From positions 1-39,331 of the IMG/VR virus record IMGVR_UViG_3300033143_006496: a stretch of DNA of 39,331 nt. One strand, written 5' to 3'. The DNA comes from a virus. The notes beneath the pieces are model-generated. The model worked only from the letters and a program-made list of their open reading frames with translations, was not told the origin of the DNA and ran no database searches. A program made the translations under genes and the position numbers. Every line of letters begins with the position of its first letter. Within the stretch, counting starts at the first letter, position 1. Of this stretch, positions 26,851-35,988 are shown piece by piece.

Positions 26851-27489
26851 ATGAGCATAATAAAGTCAGGTGACTATTTTATCTATGGTGATGATGCTCA
26901 CCAGCTCTACAGCTCAACGCATGATTTGCCTTATTATAACCATATGGATATACAAGATAAGGTTGTTCTGGATGTTGGTGCGTGCTTCGGACTGTACTCT
27001 AAATATGCAGCAGAGCATGGCGCCAAAAAAGTAATTGCAATAGAACCTGACCATGATAATTTTGAGTTATTAAAAATGAATTGTGGACATCTTCATAATA
27101 TCGTAATGATGGAAGGTGCAGCAACAACTCGAAAAGTTGCTGAATTAGAATTGTATTCATGCGGAAGCAGAACAATGCATACATCATATTCTGTTCGTGG
27201 AAGAAAGTCTACATCCGTAGACGCAATTGATTGGGAAGGCCTTTTGTATGTATATGAACCAGAAATAATCAAAATGGATGCTGAAGGCGCTGAATTTGAA
27301 CTATTAGAAGTTGTGTTACCAGATTTTGTTCGTGAAGTTTCTATAGAGTTTCACTACTCTGTACGCACAGCAATAAAAGCAAATTTTGCAAAAATTGTAG
27401 AACAATTTGACTCATGGGATTTAGTTGGCCCGTTTATTAGACTTGAAGACACAAAAACGTGGCTTCAAATGGCGAGGTGGAAGAGGTAA
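26851..27489 (+). CDS. FkbM-family SAM methyltransferase
   Basis: A 212-residue methyltransferase. Motif I 'V-L-D-V-G-A-C-F-G' (about residues 33-41) is followed by 'I-A-I-E-P-D' (about 61-66) and 'K-M-D-A-E-G-A-E-F' (about 144-152), the typical FkbM pattern. Family members O-methylate sugars or small molecules. It sits between sugar-nucleotide enzymes and a glycosyltransferase, so a sugar attached to DNA or a surface glycan is a likely substrate. Confidence 0.85.
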   Translation: MSIIKSGDYFIYGDDAHQLYSSTHDLPYYNHMDIQDKVVLDVGACFGLYSKYAAEHGAKKVIAIEPDHDNFELLKMNCGHLHNIVMMEGAATTRKVAELELYSCGSRTMHTSYSVRGRKSTSVDAIDWEGLLYVYEPEIIKMDAEGAEFELLEVVLPDFVREVSIEFHYSVRTAIKANFAKIVEQFDSWDLVGPFIRLEDTKTWLQMARWKR

Positions 27490-28731
27490 ATGAATATACT
27501 TTATGTAATGCAACAATCAATATATAATAATGAAGGGAAATGGCTTAGTGCAGATAGCAATATAAATATGTTTGCTGGGTTTGCAAGAGAACTTGTGAAA
27601 CATGTAGACTGGCATCTTTATGTTCTTATTGCACAATTAAATATGTTTGCTGATATTGAGTCATATGATGAAATTTTTCAACATGAAAATATAACATATA
27701 TCCCATATTATTTTCCCGTTGATGCTTTTAGAAATAGATATAATTTTTCTGTTTCATCGTTTGAATATATATTAGACCAATATCCATCTACTGTTATAGA
27801 TTTTGATGTAATTATAAATAATATTACAGAGCAAAGTCGAAATATAAAAACATTATTGCACCTTAAAAAACTAAACACAAAACTAATAACACAATGTTTT
27901 TGGATTGATGCACCTGAAATTGGTGAAGCAAAGGTTGCTAAAGAAATATCATATGATTGGCGACAAACAGATGGGTTTGAATGTTCTGATTTAGCTGTGT
28001 TTACGTGTAATTCGACAAAGTCTGCATTTATTCATAACGCTATGCAGAAATTTAACCCACGTATTGTCAAGAAAATTGAAAGCAAATCTACGGTCTGGGA
28101 TTTTGGCTATTCGATAGACGAAGCACTTGTACCAATAAGCAAACAAGAACATCCCGAAAAGGTTCGTGTTTTGTTTTTGAATAGATTATCTGGAATAAAT
28201 TATGCACATCATCTTGAATTTATAGAAGCTGTAAATAATTTATATCATAAGCGTCAAGATTTTGAGGTTGTATTTACAAATCCATCACGCAAAGTTGAAC
28301 CTAAACTTATTCGCGCTTCATGTGAAGCGGCAATAAAATATAATGATGACAAGCCACTCAACAGAGAGGAATATTGGCGATTGTTATGGGGTAGTGATAT
28401 TTCGGTGCATTTATTTACTATGGAACGGTATGGTGGATGTGCTTTGCGTGAGTCTATTGAGGCTGGAAACATTCCAGTAGTTGCAAACATTTTTGAACAA
28501 AGTTATATTGTTGGTAGCGATTTTCCACAAGTAATGGTCAATGCAAACAAAGAAATTGACGAAAAATCATTGTCTGATACGTTGGATTATGCTATTGACT
28601 TTGCATATTCGCTTAGAGAACACGACCGCTCTGACAGTATGGATGCCATATATAATAGAAATTCACAATCTTCGTTTGAAGTTACTGTACCCAAAGTAAT
28701 TAGTGATATTGAAAAGATGATGGCTAAATGA
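27490..28731 (+). CDS. glycosyltransferase, GT-B type
   Basis: A 413-residue protein with a two-domain GT-B layout. The C-terminal half contains 'R-V-L-F-L-N-R-L' (about 222-229) and a GT4-like donor-site segment 'M-E-R-Y-G-G-C-A-L-R-E-S-I-E-A-G-N-I-P' (about 312-330). It would transfer a nucleotide-activated sugar. In this cluster the acceptor could be hydroxymethylated DNA or a virion protein. It starts directly after the methyltransferase stop and overlaps the kinase by four bases. Confidence 0.75.
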   Translation: MNILYVMQQSIYNNEGKWLSADSNINMFAGFARELVKHVDWHLYVLIAQLNMFADIESYDEIFQHENITYIPYYFPVDAFRNRYNFSVSSFEYILDQYPSTVIDFDVIINNITEQSRNIKTLLHLKKLNTKLITQCFWIDAPEIGEAKVAKEISYDWRQTDGFECSDLAVFTCNSTKSAFIHNAMQKFNPRIVKKIESKSTVWDFGYSIDEALVPISKQEHPEKVRVLFLNRLSGINYAHHLEFIEAVNNLYHKRQDFEVVFTNPSRKVEPKLIRASCEAAIKYNDDKPLNREEYWRLLWGSDISVHLFTMERYGGCALRESIEAGNIPVVANIFEQSYIVGSDFPQVMVNANKEIDEKSLSDTLDYAIDFAYSLREHDRSDSMDAIYNRNSQSSFEVTVPKVISDIEKMMAK

Positions 28732-29267
28732 TAATTTTATTTGAAGGTGTGGATGATACGGGAAAAACTACTATTGCTAATGAGCTAAGTAAAGTTATCA
28801 ACGTACCAGTTTATAAAAACGAGACGCAAAAAACGCTATACAATGAACATAATGAAAAGCATTTTGAATTGTTATTGAAATTTGGTGGTAACGTTGAACT
28901 ACAACTTATGGAACTTCTTAAGCCTGATATAATTTTTGATAGAAGTTTTGTGTCTGAATTTGCTTATGCACGAGCATTTGATAGAAAGTCTGATGACAAA
29001 TTTGTTCATTATTTGTCGTTAAAATATAATGCTCTTGGAACTATCATTGTTTATTGCTATAAAGATAATATTGATGATGTGTTTGATGATGAAGTGATTC
29101 CCAAGCACAAAATAATGGCAATAAAAAACGCATATGAATTGTATTTTTGGCACACACCAATACCGGTCTTACATTTAAACACAACAGACAAAGATTTAAC
29201 CAAACAAATAAACGCTATTTTATTCTTTCTTCAAAAGCAAAATATAATTAATGAAGTCTTAATATAA
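28728..29267 (+). CDS. deoxynucleoside monophosphate / thymidylate kinase-like
   Basis: A 179-residue P-loop kinase with 'F-E-G-V-D-D-T-G-K-T-T' (4-14), the thymidylate-kinase signature, and 'F-D-R-S-F-V-S-E' (about 68-75) as the DR(Y/S) substrate motif. It phosphorylates a dNMP, perhaps dTMP or a modified dCMP as T4 gp1 does. Position directly before the dCMP-type TS homologue supports the second option. Family assignment is firm; substrate is inference. Confidence 0.8.
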   Translation: MIILFEGVDDTGKTTIANELSKVINVPVYKNETQKTLYNEHNEKHFELLLKFGGNVELQLMELLKPDIIFDRSFVSEFAYARAFDRKSDDKFVHYLSLKYNALGTIIVYCYKDNIDDVFDDEVIPKHKIMAIKNAYELYFWHTPIPVLHLNTTDKDLTKQINAILFFLQKQNIINEVLI

Positions 29268-29308
29268 TATTTTCAACATGTTTGATATAATTCAATAGGA
29301 GAGTGCAA

Positions 29309-30268
29309 ATGTTTACGCATAAATATAAAAACATTCTATTAGAAACACACAAAATTGGTAACCCAGTCACGTCAGAAACGGGAATTGTTACAAGAGAATT
29401 TATTAACAAATCTTTTGTATTTGACTTTCCAAGATACAGATACCCACTTCCAGAAATTCATAAATTTAATATAGCTTTTGCAATTGCCGAATGGCTTTCA
29501 TATATGCTTGGAATAGATGATTTAAAATATTTCACAACATATATAAAAAAATATGAAGATTGGTCATCTGATGGAGCTACTCTGGATGGAGCATATGGAC
29601 CACGTTTAAATGTACCTACCAACCAATTGTTAACAGTTATTGATGCATTGAGAAACAATCCAAGTTCTCGCAGAGCTGTAGTTTCTATTTATAGAGGGTC
29701 TACAGATTTATTGGGAGGTGGCGGATTAAATACACCGTGCACACTAACTATGCAATTTGTATTACGTAACAATTATTTACATGCAATAGCAAATATGCGC
29801 TCTAACGACGCCGTTTGGGGGTTACCATATGATTTGTTTTGCTTTACAATGATACAAGAATTTATTGCAGCCAATCTTGGTTGTAGTCTTGGCAGATATC
29901 ACCATAATGCTGGGTCGTTTCATTTGTATGAACGTCATTTTGAGAAAGTTGAAAAATTAAAAGAAGTTAAAAATTATATGCCAGGAGATAATCCAGGCAC
30001 GTCAATGGGTGTTATGCCAGTAAACTTATCTTATGATGAATTGCACAAACTTTATAAGATTTATGCAAATCCATATACATATGATTTTTACACGTTAACA
30101 TGCGAATTGCCAGAATATTTACAAGATTTTGCATTTGTTGCAAGAGCATTTGTTTATCGTAATCGCAATACTATTACTGGTGAAGAACATGTTGATGGAA
30201 TTGCTGCATTTAATAATATTAAAAGTGAAGCATTGAAAGTTATTTTAGAACCTTGGATGTCTAATTGA
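29309..30268 (+). CDS. thymidylate-synthase homologue, predicted dCMP hydroxymethylase or methylase
   Basis: A 319-residue member of the thymidylate synthase superfamily. The catalytic Cys144 lies in 'T-P-C-T-L', then 'R-S-N-D' (164-167), 'G-L-P-Y-D-L' (171-176) and 'S-F-H-L-Y-E-R-H' (203-210). Relative spacing equals the canonical Cys146, Asp169, Asn177, His207, Tyr209. The residue at the Asn177 position is Asp175. Asn to Asp here switches specificity from dUMP to dCMP in T4 dCMP hydroxymethylase. The enzyme therefore probably makes 5-hydroxymethyl- or 5-methyl-dCMP. The ATG at 29309 follows AGGAGAG, and a local TATAAT is at 29286. Confidence 0.85.
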   Translation: MFTHKYKNILLETHKIGNPVTSETGIVTREFINKSFVFDFPRYRYPLPEIHKFNIAFAIAEWLSYMLGIDDLKYFTTYIKKYEDWSSDGATLDGAYGPRLNVPTNQLLTVIDALRNNPSSRRAVVSIYRGSTDLLGGGGLNTPCTLTMQFVLRNNYLHAIANMRSNDAVWGLPYDLFCFTMIQEFIAANLGCSLGRYHHNAGSFHLYERHFEKVEKLKEVKNYMPGDNPGTSMGVMPVNLSYDELHKLYKIYANPYTYDFYTLTCELPEYLQDFAFVARAFVYRNRNTITGEEHVDGIAAFNNIKSEALKVILEPWMSN

Positions 30269-33072
30269 TGTTTACACACCTTCACGTTCACACTGATGCA
30301 AGTATTTTAGACGGACTTGGTACGGTTGATGAGTTAGTATCAACGGCAAAAAGCTCTGGTTTTAAAGCTTTAGCCATGACCGACCACGGTACGTTAGCAA
30401 ATGCAATTTCATTTAACAATGCGTGCAATGAAGCTGGTATAAAACCAATTCTTGGAGTTGAAGGATATTTAATTGTTGATGGCGATGTTGGTCATATAAC
30501 ATTGTTGGCTGATGGCAAACGTGGATTTAACAATTTAGTAAAGCTCAATAATTTAGGCCATGCAAGTAAACATCGGCGACCTGCGTTTACTGTTGACCAA
30601 CTGTTAAAATATTCTAAAAATTTAATATGTCTTACTGGATGCGTTTCTTCACCATTGAACAACTTGCCTAAAGATGACGCCTTGAAACTGGGAACAAAAT
30701 TGAAAGCTGCATTTGGGTCTAATTTGTTCGCCGAAGTTATGTTTGTGGCGGATATTGATACGTGGACTCGACCAATGTGGTTGGCCGACAAATTAGATTT
30801 GCAAACTGTTGTTACAAACGATGTTCATTTTCCACGTCAAGAGCACGCAATCATTCATCCGCGAGTTGTAAGAATGAGGGCTGGATTTGATTATAATTCA
30901 GAACATTTATGGTTGAAAAAGGCCAGATATATTGGTAGTCGAGCAAAGGCTGCTGGAATTAAATTCAAAGATTTCAAACAAATGGTAGCTAATACTGGGG
31001 TGGTTGCAGATAAAATTTCTTCAGTAAACTTATCTAGAACTGCAAGCTTGCCACATATCGAAGATGCTGAAAACAAGCTGCTACAAAAAATAAACGACGC
31101 TTTACATTTTTATGATTTGAAAACACAGCTTAAGTATTATGACAGAACAATGCATGAGTTAGATATCATTATAGGAACTGGATTTGCAGCATATTTTCTT
31201 ATTCTAAAAGATATTATAGATTATGCAAAAAAAGTTGGAACTAAAGTTGGTCCTGGTCGTGGTAGTGGCGCGAGTTCATTAGTTTTATATTTGCTTGGTA
31301 TAACAGAAATTGACCCACTAAAACACGACCTTATTTTTGAACGTTTCTTAAGCAAAGACCGCAAAGAAATGCCCGATGTTGATGTAGATTTTGACAGTGT
31401 TCATAGAAAAAAAGTAATAGAATACACAGCAAAAAAATGGAACGCAATACCAATCGCTACATATTCACGGTATTCGCACAAATCTTTAATTCACGATTTG
31501 GCAAAATCGTTTAGGCTTGGACGTGATGTTGGTGTAGAAATTGCTGAACGTGGTGAAGATAGTGATATATTTAAAACAACTGCAGCCGAAAACCCCGATT
31601 TTGAATTAGCATATGAAACAATGTTGCACCAAGTACGACATAAAGGCAAGCATGCTGGTGGTGTTATTATTACAGATGCCGTTGTTCCTATAGAACGTGT
31701 TGGTAACGAATTGGCGGCTGCATGGACAGAAGGCAAACAAAATCAACTTACGCAAGCGGGAATTGTAAAATTTGATTTGCTTGGATTAGCAGCACTGTCT
31801 GTAATTGGGCAACTAGAAAATAAACTAAAACAAATTGCACCAGAACCAACAGATGGTCACGCTACATTTAATATATTTACCAAAGGAACTTTAGCTGGCA
31901 TTTTCCAATTTTCTGGTTCTCCTGGTATTCGTGACCTTACAATAAGAGTTGCTCCATCTACGTTCAAGGATTTAATAGCAATCAATGGACTATATAGACC
32001 AGGTGCGTTGGCTGCTGGAGTTACTGATAAGTATCACGAATGGAAGTCAAAGCCAAGAAAAGTACCAGAACTTATTGAAGATATTTTAGCAGATACTTAT
32101 GGAGCAATTGTATTTCAAGAACAGGTTATGGCAATATTTGCACGTGTTCTTGGAATTACGTTTTCAGAAGCAGATGGCATCCGCAAAATAATTGTAAAAA
32201 GTAGACCAGACAATCCATCATGGGTAAAGAAATTTGTTAAATTAAAGGAAGACTTTCTTAGAGCAGCTGGTAAAAAATTAACACCAAAAGTAGCCACAAA
32301 TCTCTGGAACGAATTGGCTACGCATAGCAAGTATTCATTCAATAGAGCTCATTCTACAGCATACGCACGCATTGCCTGGGACATGGCATGGTGGAAAGCT
32401 AATTATCCCACATACTTTTATGCAGAAAGTTTGAACTATGATTTGAGCAATCAGCAAGCATTAGTGTTAGAGGCCGTTTCTCATGGTATAGACATTGTAC
32501 CACCCGATATAAACAAATCTAACATTTTACATACCGCAGACAATGAACATGTTTATATGCCATTGAGTTCGATAAAATTTCTTGGTGCCAAGGGCGCCCA
32601 AGCAATTATTGATGAACGATTGAATGGTGATTTTGCTACAACAGATGACTTTATGAAACGAGTGCCAAAATCATTAGTTCGTGCAAGAGCAAGAGAAGGG
32701 TTTTGGCATTTAGGCAGCTTTGATAGCTTGGGAGCCATGGAAATTAGCAAAGAAGATTTGCAATTTTCTAAAAAATACAAACCACCAAGAAACAAGCACG
32801 AATCATATTTAAAATATCTTGGAATAATTATGCCAACCTCTCGAATGATAAAAGAAATGGAACGATTACCTGTTGGCTGGTCAATGGGAATTGTTGACCA
32901 TATAAAAGAAAAACGTTCTAGGTGGGGACTATATAAAGTTTATTATTTGACTCCATCTGGTGTGTGTTGGTCTAGAGATGCGCACATTGAAGAAAACGAC
33001 ATTATCGCCATAAAAATTAAAAAATCCAATGGCAAACTACTTGACTATGAGAATTATAACCATATATTATGA
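30268..33072 (+). CDS. dnaE-like: DNA polymerase III alpha-type (family C) replicative polymerase
   Basis: A 934-residue family C polymerase, shorter than bacterial DnaE (about 1160). The PHP domain keeps 'H-L-H-V-H' (4-8), 'M-T-D-H-G-T-L', 'G-V-E-G-Y' and 'N-D-V-H-F', so proofreading-type nuclease activity is plausible. The palm has 'G-P-G-R-G-S-G' (about 328-334) and the catalytic 'P-D-V-D-V-D-F-D' (369-376), with a third Asp in 'K-F-D-L-L-G'. The fingers have 'F-Q-E-Q-V-M' and 'F-N-R-A-H-S-T-A-Y'. A small C-terminal beta domain follows. It overlaps the TS homologue by one base and the helicase by four. Confidence 0.95.
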   Translation: MFTHLHVHTDASILDGLGTVDELVSTAKSSGFKALAMTDHGTLANAISFNNACNEAGIKPILGVEGYLIVDGDVGHITLLADGKRGFNNLVKLNNLGHASKHRRPAFTVDQLLKYSKNLICLTGCVSSPLNNLPKDDALKLGTKLKAAFGSNLFAEVMFVADIDTWTRPMWLADKLDLQTVVTNDVHFPRQEHAIIHPRVVRMRAGFDYNSEHLWLKKARYIGSRAKAAGIKFKDFKQMVANTGVVADKISSVNLSRTASLPHIEDAENKLLQKINDALHFYDLKTQLKYYDRTMHELDIIIGTGFAAYFLILKDIIDYAKKVGTKVGPGRGSGASSLVLYLLGITEIDPLKHDLIFERFLSKDRKEMPDVDVDFDSVHRKKVIEYTAKKWNAIPIATYSRYSHKSLIHDLAKSFRLGRDVGVEIAERGEDSDIFKTTAAENPDFELAYETMLHQVRHKGKHAGGVIITDAVVPIERVGNELAAAWTEGKQNQLTQAGIVKFDLLGLAALSVIGQLENKLKQIAPEPTDGHATFNIFTKGTLAGIFQFSGSPGIRDLTIRVAPSTFKDLIAINGLYRPGALAAGVTDKYHEWKSKPRKVPELIEDILADTYGAIVFQEQVMAIFARVLGITFSEADGIRKIIVKSRPDNPSWVKKFVKLKEDFLRAAGKKLTPKVATNLWNELATHSKYSFNRAHSTAYARIAWDMAWWKANYPTYFYAESLNYDLSNQQALVLEAVSHGIDIVPPDINKSNILHTADNEHVYMPLSSIKFLGAKGAQAIIDERLNGDFATTDDFMKRVPKSLVRARAREGFWHLGSFDSLGAMEISKEDLQFSKKYKPPRNKHESYLKYLGIIMPTSRMIKEMERLPVGWSMGIVDHIKEKRSRWGLYKVYYLTPSGVCWSRDAHIEENDIIAIKIKKSNGKLLDYENYNHIL

Positions 33073-34283
33073 ACGAATTAATAACGTTATCGCTAATAGA
33101 TAAGAACCCAGAGTTCTTAATAAAGTTTCCAAATAACTTTTTTAGTCCATTTGATATGTCTATGGTTGATTGGGTTTTAGAGTTTTATGCAACAAAATCT
33201 AGATTGCCGTCAGTGTCTAGACTTAGAAAAGAACATTCTTCATTTATACCAATCACATCAGATGAAGGATTGCTACTTGAAGATGTGTTTGAGCTAACGC
33301 TAAAAAATAAACGCATGTCTTTTGTTTCACGTAAACTGGCTGAAGCAGAAGAGTTTATGTTAGACAATAGTGGTGATTATCCAGAAGCTATTATTGAAGA
33401 GATTTCATTAGCTCAAAATACTGAAGAGTTGTATGTAGATTATGCATCGTTTGACAGAAAGAAAAAATACATAAGAAAAGCCCGTCTAAATCTTGGTTTA
33501 GCAATTTTAAATAGAGCCATGAAAGGGCTTTCGGATGGGGATTTTGCACTAATTGCAGGAAGACTTGGTACTGGGAAGTCGATGATTAGCAAATTCTTTG
33601 CATACAATTGGTGGCTTGCTGGTAAAAACGTTTGTTATGTTTCAAACGAAATGTTACATACAGATATTTTTATGCGTCTTGATGGGATTGTATGTGGCAT
33701 AGACCCACTGAAATTTAGAAGCAGTGATTCTCCAGGCTATTCAAAAATGATTGATGGGGTCGTGGAAACAATTGCCGAACGGAAAGCAGCTGGAGCTGGC
33801 ACAATTATAGTGCCCAAGCAACGTGGACTATCGCCTGCTGGACTTGCTTCTCTTGTTAGGTATATAAAAGATATTGATGTGCTGGTCGTTGATGGTGTTT
33901 ATCTAATGAACGTGCCTGGTGCTAAAGGTGGTCCAAACTGGGAACGCGTTGCATACATATCACGGGCACTTAAGCAGCTAGCATTAGCTTTGGAAATTCC
34001 AGTTGTTGGGCTTACTCAATTAAAAAGAATTGGTGGCAAAAAAGAAATTGACCCAGAAGACTTAGCATATTCAGATGCTCTTGGTCAAGACGCAGATTTT
34101 ATTATTGCATTGCGAAAATTGGCCACTGACGCTACAAGACTAGAGGCTCTTTTAATAAAAAATCGATTTGGTCCAGAAGTTGGTACCACAATAGCCATAG
34201 ATTGGGACCATATGCGATTGATAGATGAGGCTGTAATGCCATCAGAAGTCACCAAGGAGCTGCCAGAAGGCATGAAATGGTAG
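33069..34283 (+). CDS. dnaB-like: DnaB/gp41-type replicative helicase
   Basis: A 404-residue RecA-fold helicase. Residues 1-130 are a diverged N-terminal domain. Walker A is 'G-R-L-G-T-G-K-S' (164-171), Walker B 'V-L-V-V-D-G-V' near 276-282, and 'L-T-Q-L-K-R' near 316-321 is the later motif typical of DnaB family 4 helicases. It unwinds the fork ahead of the adjacent polymerase. The start overlaps the polymerase stop (ATGA), and the primase follows 12 bases downstream. Confidence 0.9.
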   Translation: MNELITLSLIDKNPEFLIKFPNNFFSPFDMSMVDWVLEFYATKSRLPSVSRLRKEHSSFIPITSDEGLLLEDVFELTLKNKRMSFVSRKLAEAEEFMLDNSGDYPEAIIEEISLAQNTEELYVDYASFDRKKKYIRKARLNLGLAILNRAMKGLSDGDFALIAGRLGTGKSMISKFFAYNWWLAGKNVCYVSNEMLHTDIFMRLDGIVCGIDPLKFRSSDSPGYSKMIDGVVETIAERKAAGAGTIIVPKQRGLSPAGLASLVRYIKDIDVLVVDGVYLMNVPGAKGGPNWERVAYISRALKQLALALEIPVVGLTQLKRIGGKKEIDPEDLAYSDALGQDADFIIALRKLATDATRLEALLIKNRFGPEVGTTIAIDWDHMRLIDEAVMPSEVTKELPEGMKW

Positions 34284-34295
34284 GCATTATATAAT

Positions 34296-35210
34296 ATGTC
34301 ATACTACAAACATACATCAGCAGAGTTCATCGTGGACCCTTTGGCTCTTGGCCTTACTTTGGGCCATTATTCATATCCAGAGATTTCTTGCTTGTGTCCA
34401 TTCCACAACGACCGCACTCCAAGCGCAAGCTTTAATATGGAAAAAGGTGTGTTATATTGCTTTACATGCGCATCGTCATTTTCTGCCAAAGAGATTGCAA
34501 ATTATCTTGGTGGTGTTGTATCGTTAATGAAAAAATCAGACAAATTGCGTCTGTTAGCAATGCATGGTTCTGGTGAAAAGTTAAAAAACTGGAAAAAAAC
34601 TGCATTATTCCCATTGGCACTAAACAATGAATATTTGCACTCTAGACTTGTTGATAATGAAACAATAAACAGATACAAAATACGAGCTTATTCTAATTCT
34701 ATTTTTTTTAGGTTACATGCGCACAATGGTAAGCTTGTTGGTGTGCAAGAGCGCCTTGTTGATAATAATAAATATAGATATATTGTACATGGAAATAAAC
34801 CACCACTATGGCCTGCAAAGGAGGTGTTTACATTAGACAAATCTAAAACAGTTTATTTAACAGAAGGTGTTTTTGGTGCTCTTAGAGCAAAAATGGCTGG
34901 ATTACAAGCCTTTGCAATGCTAGGAGTTAGCCAACCATTCAAGGCTTTAGAATTACTAAATGGATTTAATGTAATCAGCGTATTTGACGATGATGTTGCT
35001 GGGTATACGGCCGCAATAAAACTTGCAAAATGCGGAATACCAACAGCATTCCCAACTTTTGTTGCCGATGAAGCTACACCAGGATTTTGGAGGGCTTATG
35101 ATGAAAACAAATATGTAACATTAAGTACACAAAAAATCACAAGACATGCAACAAGCAAAGAACGTACGAAAATGTTAAGAAATGCAAATAGATGGTACAA
35201 AAGGAGATAA
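34296..35210 (+). CDS. dnaG-like: DnaG-type primase
   Basis: A 304-residue primase. The CHC2-like zinc finger is Cys34-x2-His37 and Cys55-x2-Cys58. The Toprim core follows: 'L-T-E-G-V-F-G-A' (about 188-195) and 'F-D-D-D-V-A-G' (about 230-236), giving the Glu and Asp-x-Asp metal ligands. It makes RNA primers and works with the helicase encoded just upstream. It is about half the length of bacterial DnaG and lacks a clear helicase-binding C-terminal domain. No ribosome site is obvious at the ATG, so coupling to the helicase is possible. Confidence 0.9.
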   Translation: MSYYKHTSAEFIVDPLALGLTLGHYSYPEISCLCPFHNDRTPSASFNMEKGVLYCFTCASSFSAKEIANYLGGVVSLMKKSDKLRLLAMHGSGEKLKNWKKTALFPLALNNEYLHSRLVDNETINRYKIRAYSNSIFFRLHAHNGKLVGVQERLVDNNKYRYIVHGNKPPLWPAKEVFTLDKSKTVYLTEGVFGALRAKMAGLQAFAMLGVSQPFKALELLNGFNVISVFDDDVAGYTAAIKLAKCGIPTAFPTFVADEATPGFWRAYDENKYVTLSTQKITRHATSKERTKMLRNANRWYKRR

Positions 35211-35214
35211 GCAA

Positions 35215-35517
35215 ATGGCTAGGTATGAAGTAACGCTTGATATTGATTTTAAAGTGGCACAAGAGATTGTTGAAGTTATTTTTCACAACCCTGGAACCAC
35301 GGTAAAATGGAACGATGGAACAGAAATAACTGTTCGGTGTATGGAAGGTGATGTGTTTGACAAGGATAATGGACTTAATGCAGCTATAGCAAGAAAAGTT
35401 ATTCCCAATCGCACAGAATATAAAAAGCTTATTGAAAACGCTATTGTTGTGCCGGATTTAATGCTTCGCAATCCGGCACCAACTAGAAAACAAAAATTAT
35501 TAGGGAGAGGCAAATGA
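35215..35517 (+). CDS. hypothetical protein
   Basis: A 100-residue protein of mixed alpha/beta prediction with a basic C-terminus ending in 'L-L-G-R-G-K'. The ATG at 35215 lies six bases after AAAAGGAG; the longer in-frame reading from 35182 lies in the primase gene. No family was recognised. It overlaps the next lipoprotein gene by four bases. Confidence 0.7.
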   Translation: MARYEVTLDIDFKVAQEIVEVIFHNPGTTVKWNDGTEITVRCMEGDVFDKDNGLNAAIARKVIPNRTEYKKLIENAIVVPDLMLRNPAPTRKQKLLGRGK

Positions 35518-35783
35518 ACATATATAGAAGACGTTTTGTACATCTGTTTTTGATACTTGTAACAATACTTATGTTTTTTGTATTGAGTTCTTTGCTGTCT
35601 GGATGCGCACCAATGACAGAAACGATTTCAACTGCAGAAAACAGTACAAACGTACATTATCTCATAAACACTTTTGATTATCGAGTTTTTAGAGTCGTTG
35701 ATAGAGAAGCTAATGTTGTGTGTTATTTGAATGGAGATAGCGGAATTGATTGTATGCCATTAAGTGACACTAACTTGTACTAA
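35514..35783 (+). CDS. small lipoprotein
   Basis: An 89-residue protein with a long signal peptide (residues 1-31, basic start then hydrophobic) and the lipobox 'L-L-S-G-C' at residues 27-31. The mature part is about 58 residues with two Cys that could form a disulfide. Phage lipoproteins can block superinfection or serve as outer spanins; neither can be decided here. It is the last gene of the rightward operon and is followed by a terminator. Confidence 0.75.
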   Translation: MNIYRRRFVHLFLILVTILMFFVLSSLLSGCAPMTETISTAENSTNVHYLINTFDYRVFRVVDREANVVCYLNGDSGIDCMPLSDTNLY

Positions 35784-35803
35784 AGTACATATAAATGAAT
35801 CAT

Positions 35804-35841
35804 AAAGTTGTCGTAGCTAGGAACAGTACGACAACTTTTAT
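35804..35841. terminator. bidirectional intrinsic terminator
   Basis: AAAGTTGTCGT and ACGACAACTTT form an 11-bp stem followed by TTAT on the right and ATTTAT on the left. It separates the converging gene groups. Confidence 0.85.
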
Positions 35842-35877
35842 ATTATACTATACAAGATGCACTAAATTTTTTATTTT

Positions 35878-35915
35878 GCTATAAACGCTATAAAACGCTA
35901 TAATGCTATAAAGCA
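35878..35915. repeat. GCTATAA direct repeats
   Basis: Four copies of (T/C)GCTATAA occur at 8-11 base spacing between converging genes, flanked by GATGC and GCATC. Function is unknown. Confidence 0.5.
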
Positions 35916-35988
35916 TCCAAAAGTGAGTCACCACGGGGGCTACCGGTGCATCGGCCTGCTATTTATATAAGACTATATAGGTGTGTTT

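Noticed and set aside
35930-35985. Leftward tRNA or attachment site in the convergent gap
   Set aside because: The GGTGCATCGG-type pairing is short, and no T arm or core duplication elsewhere in the window was found.
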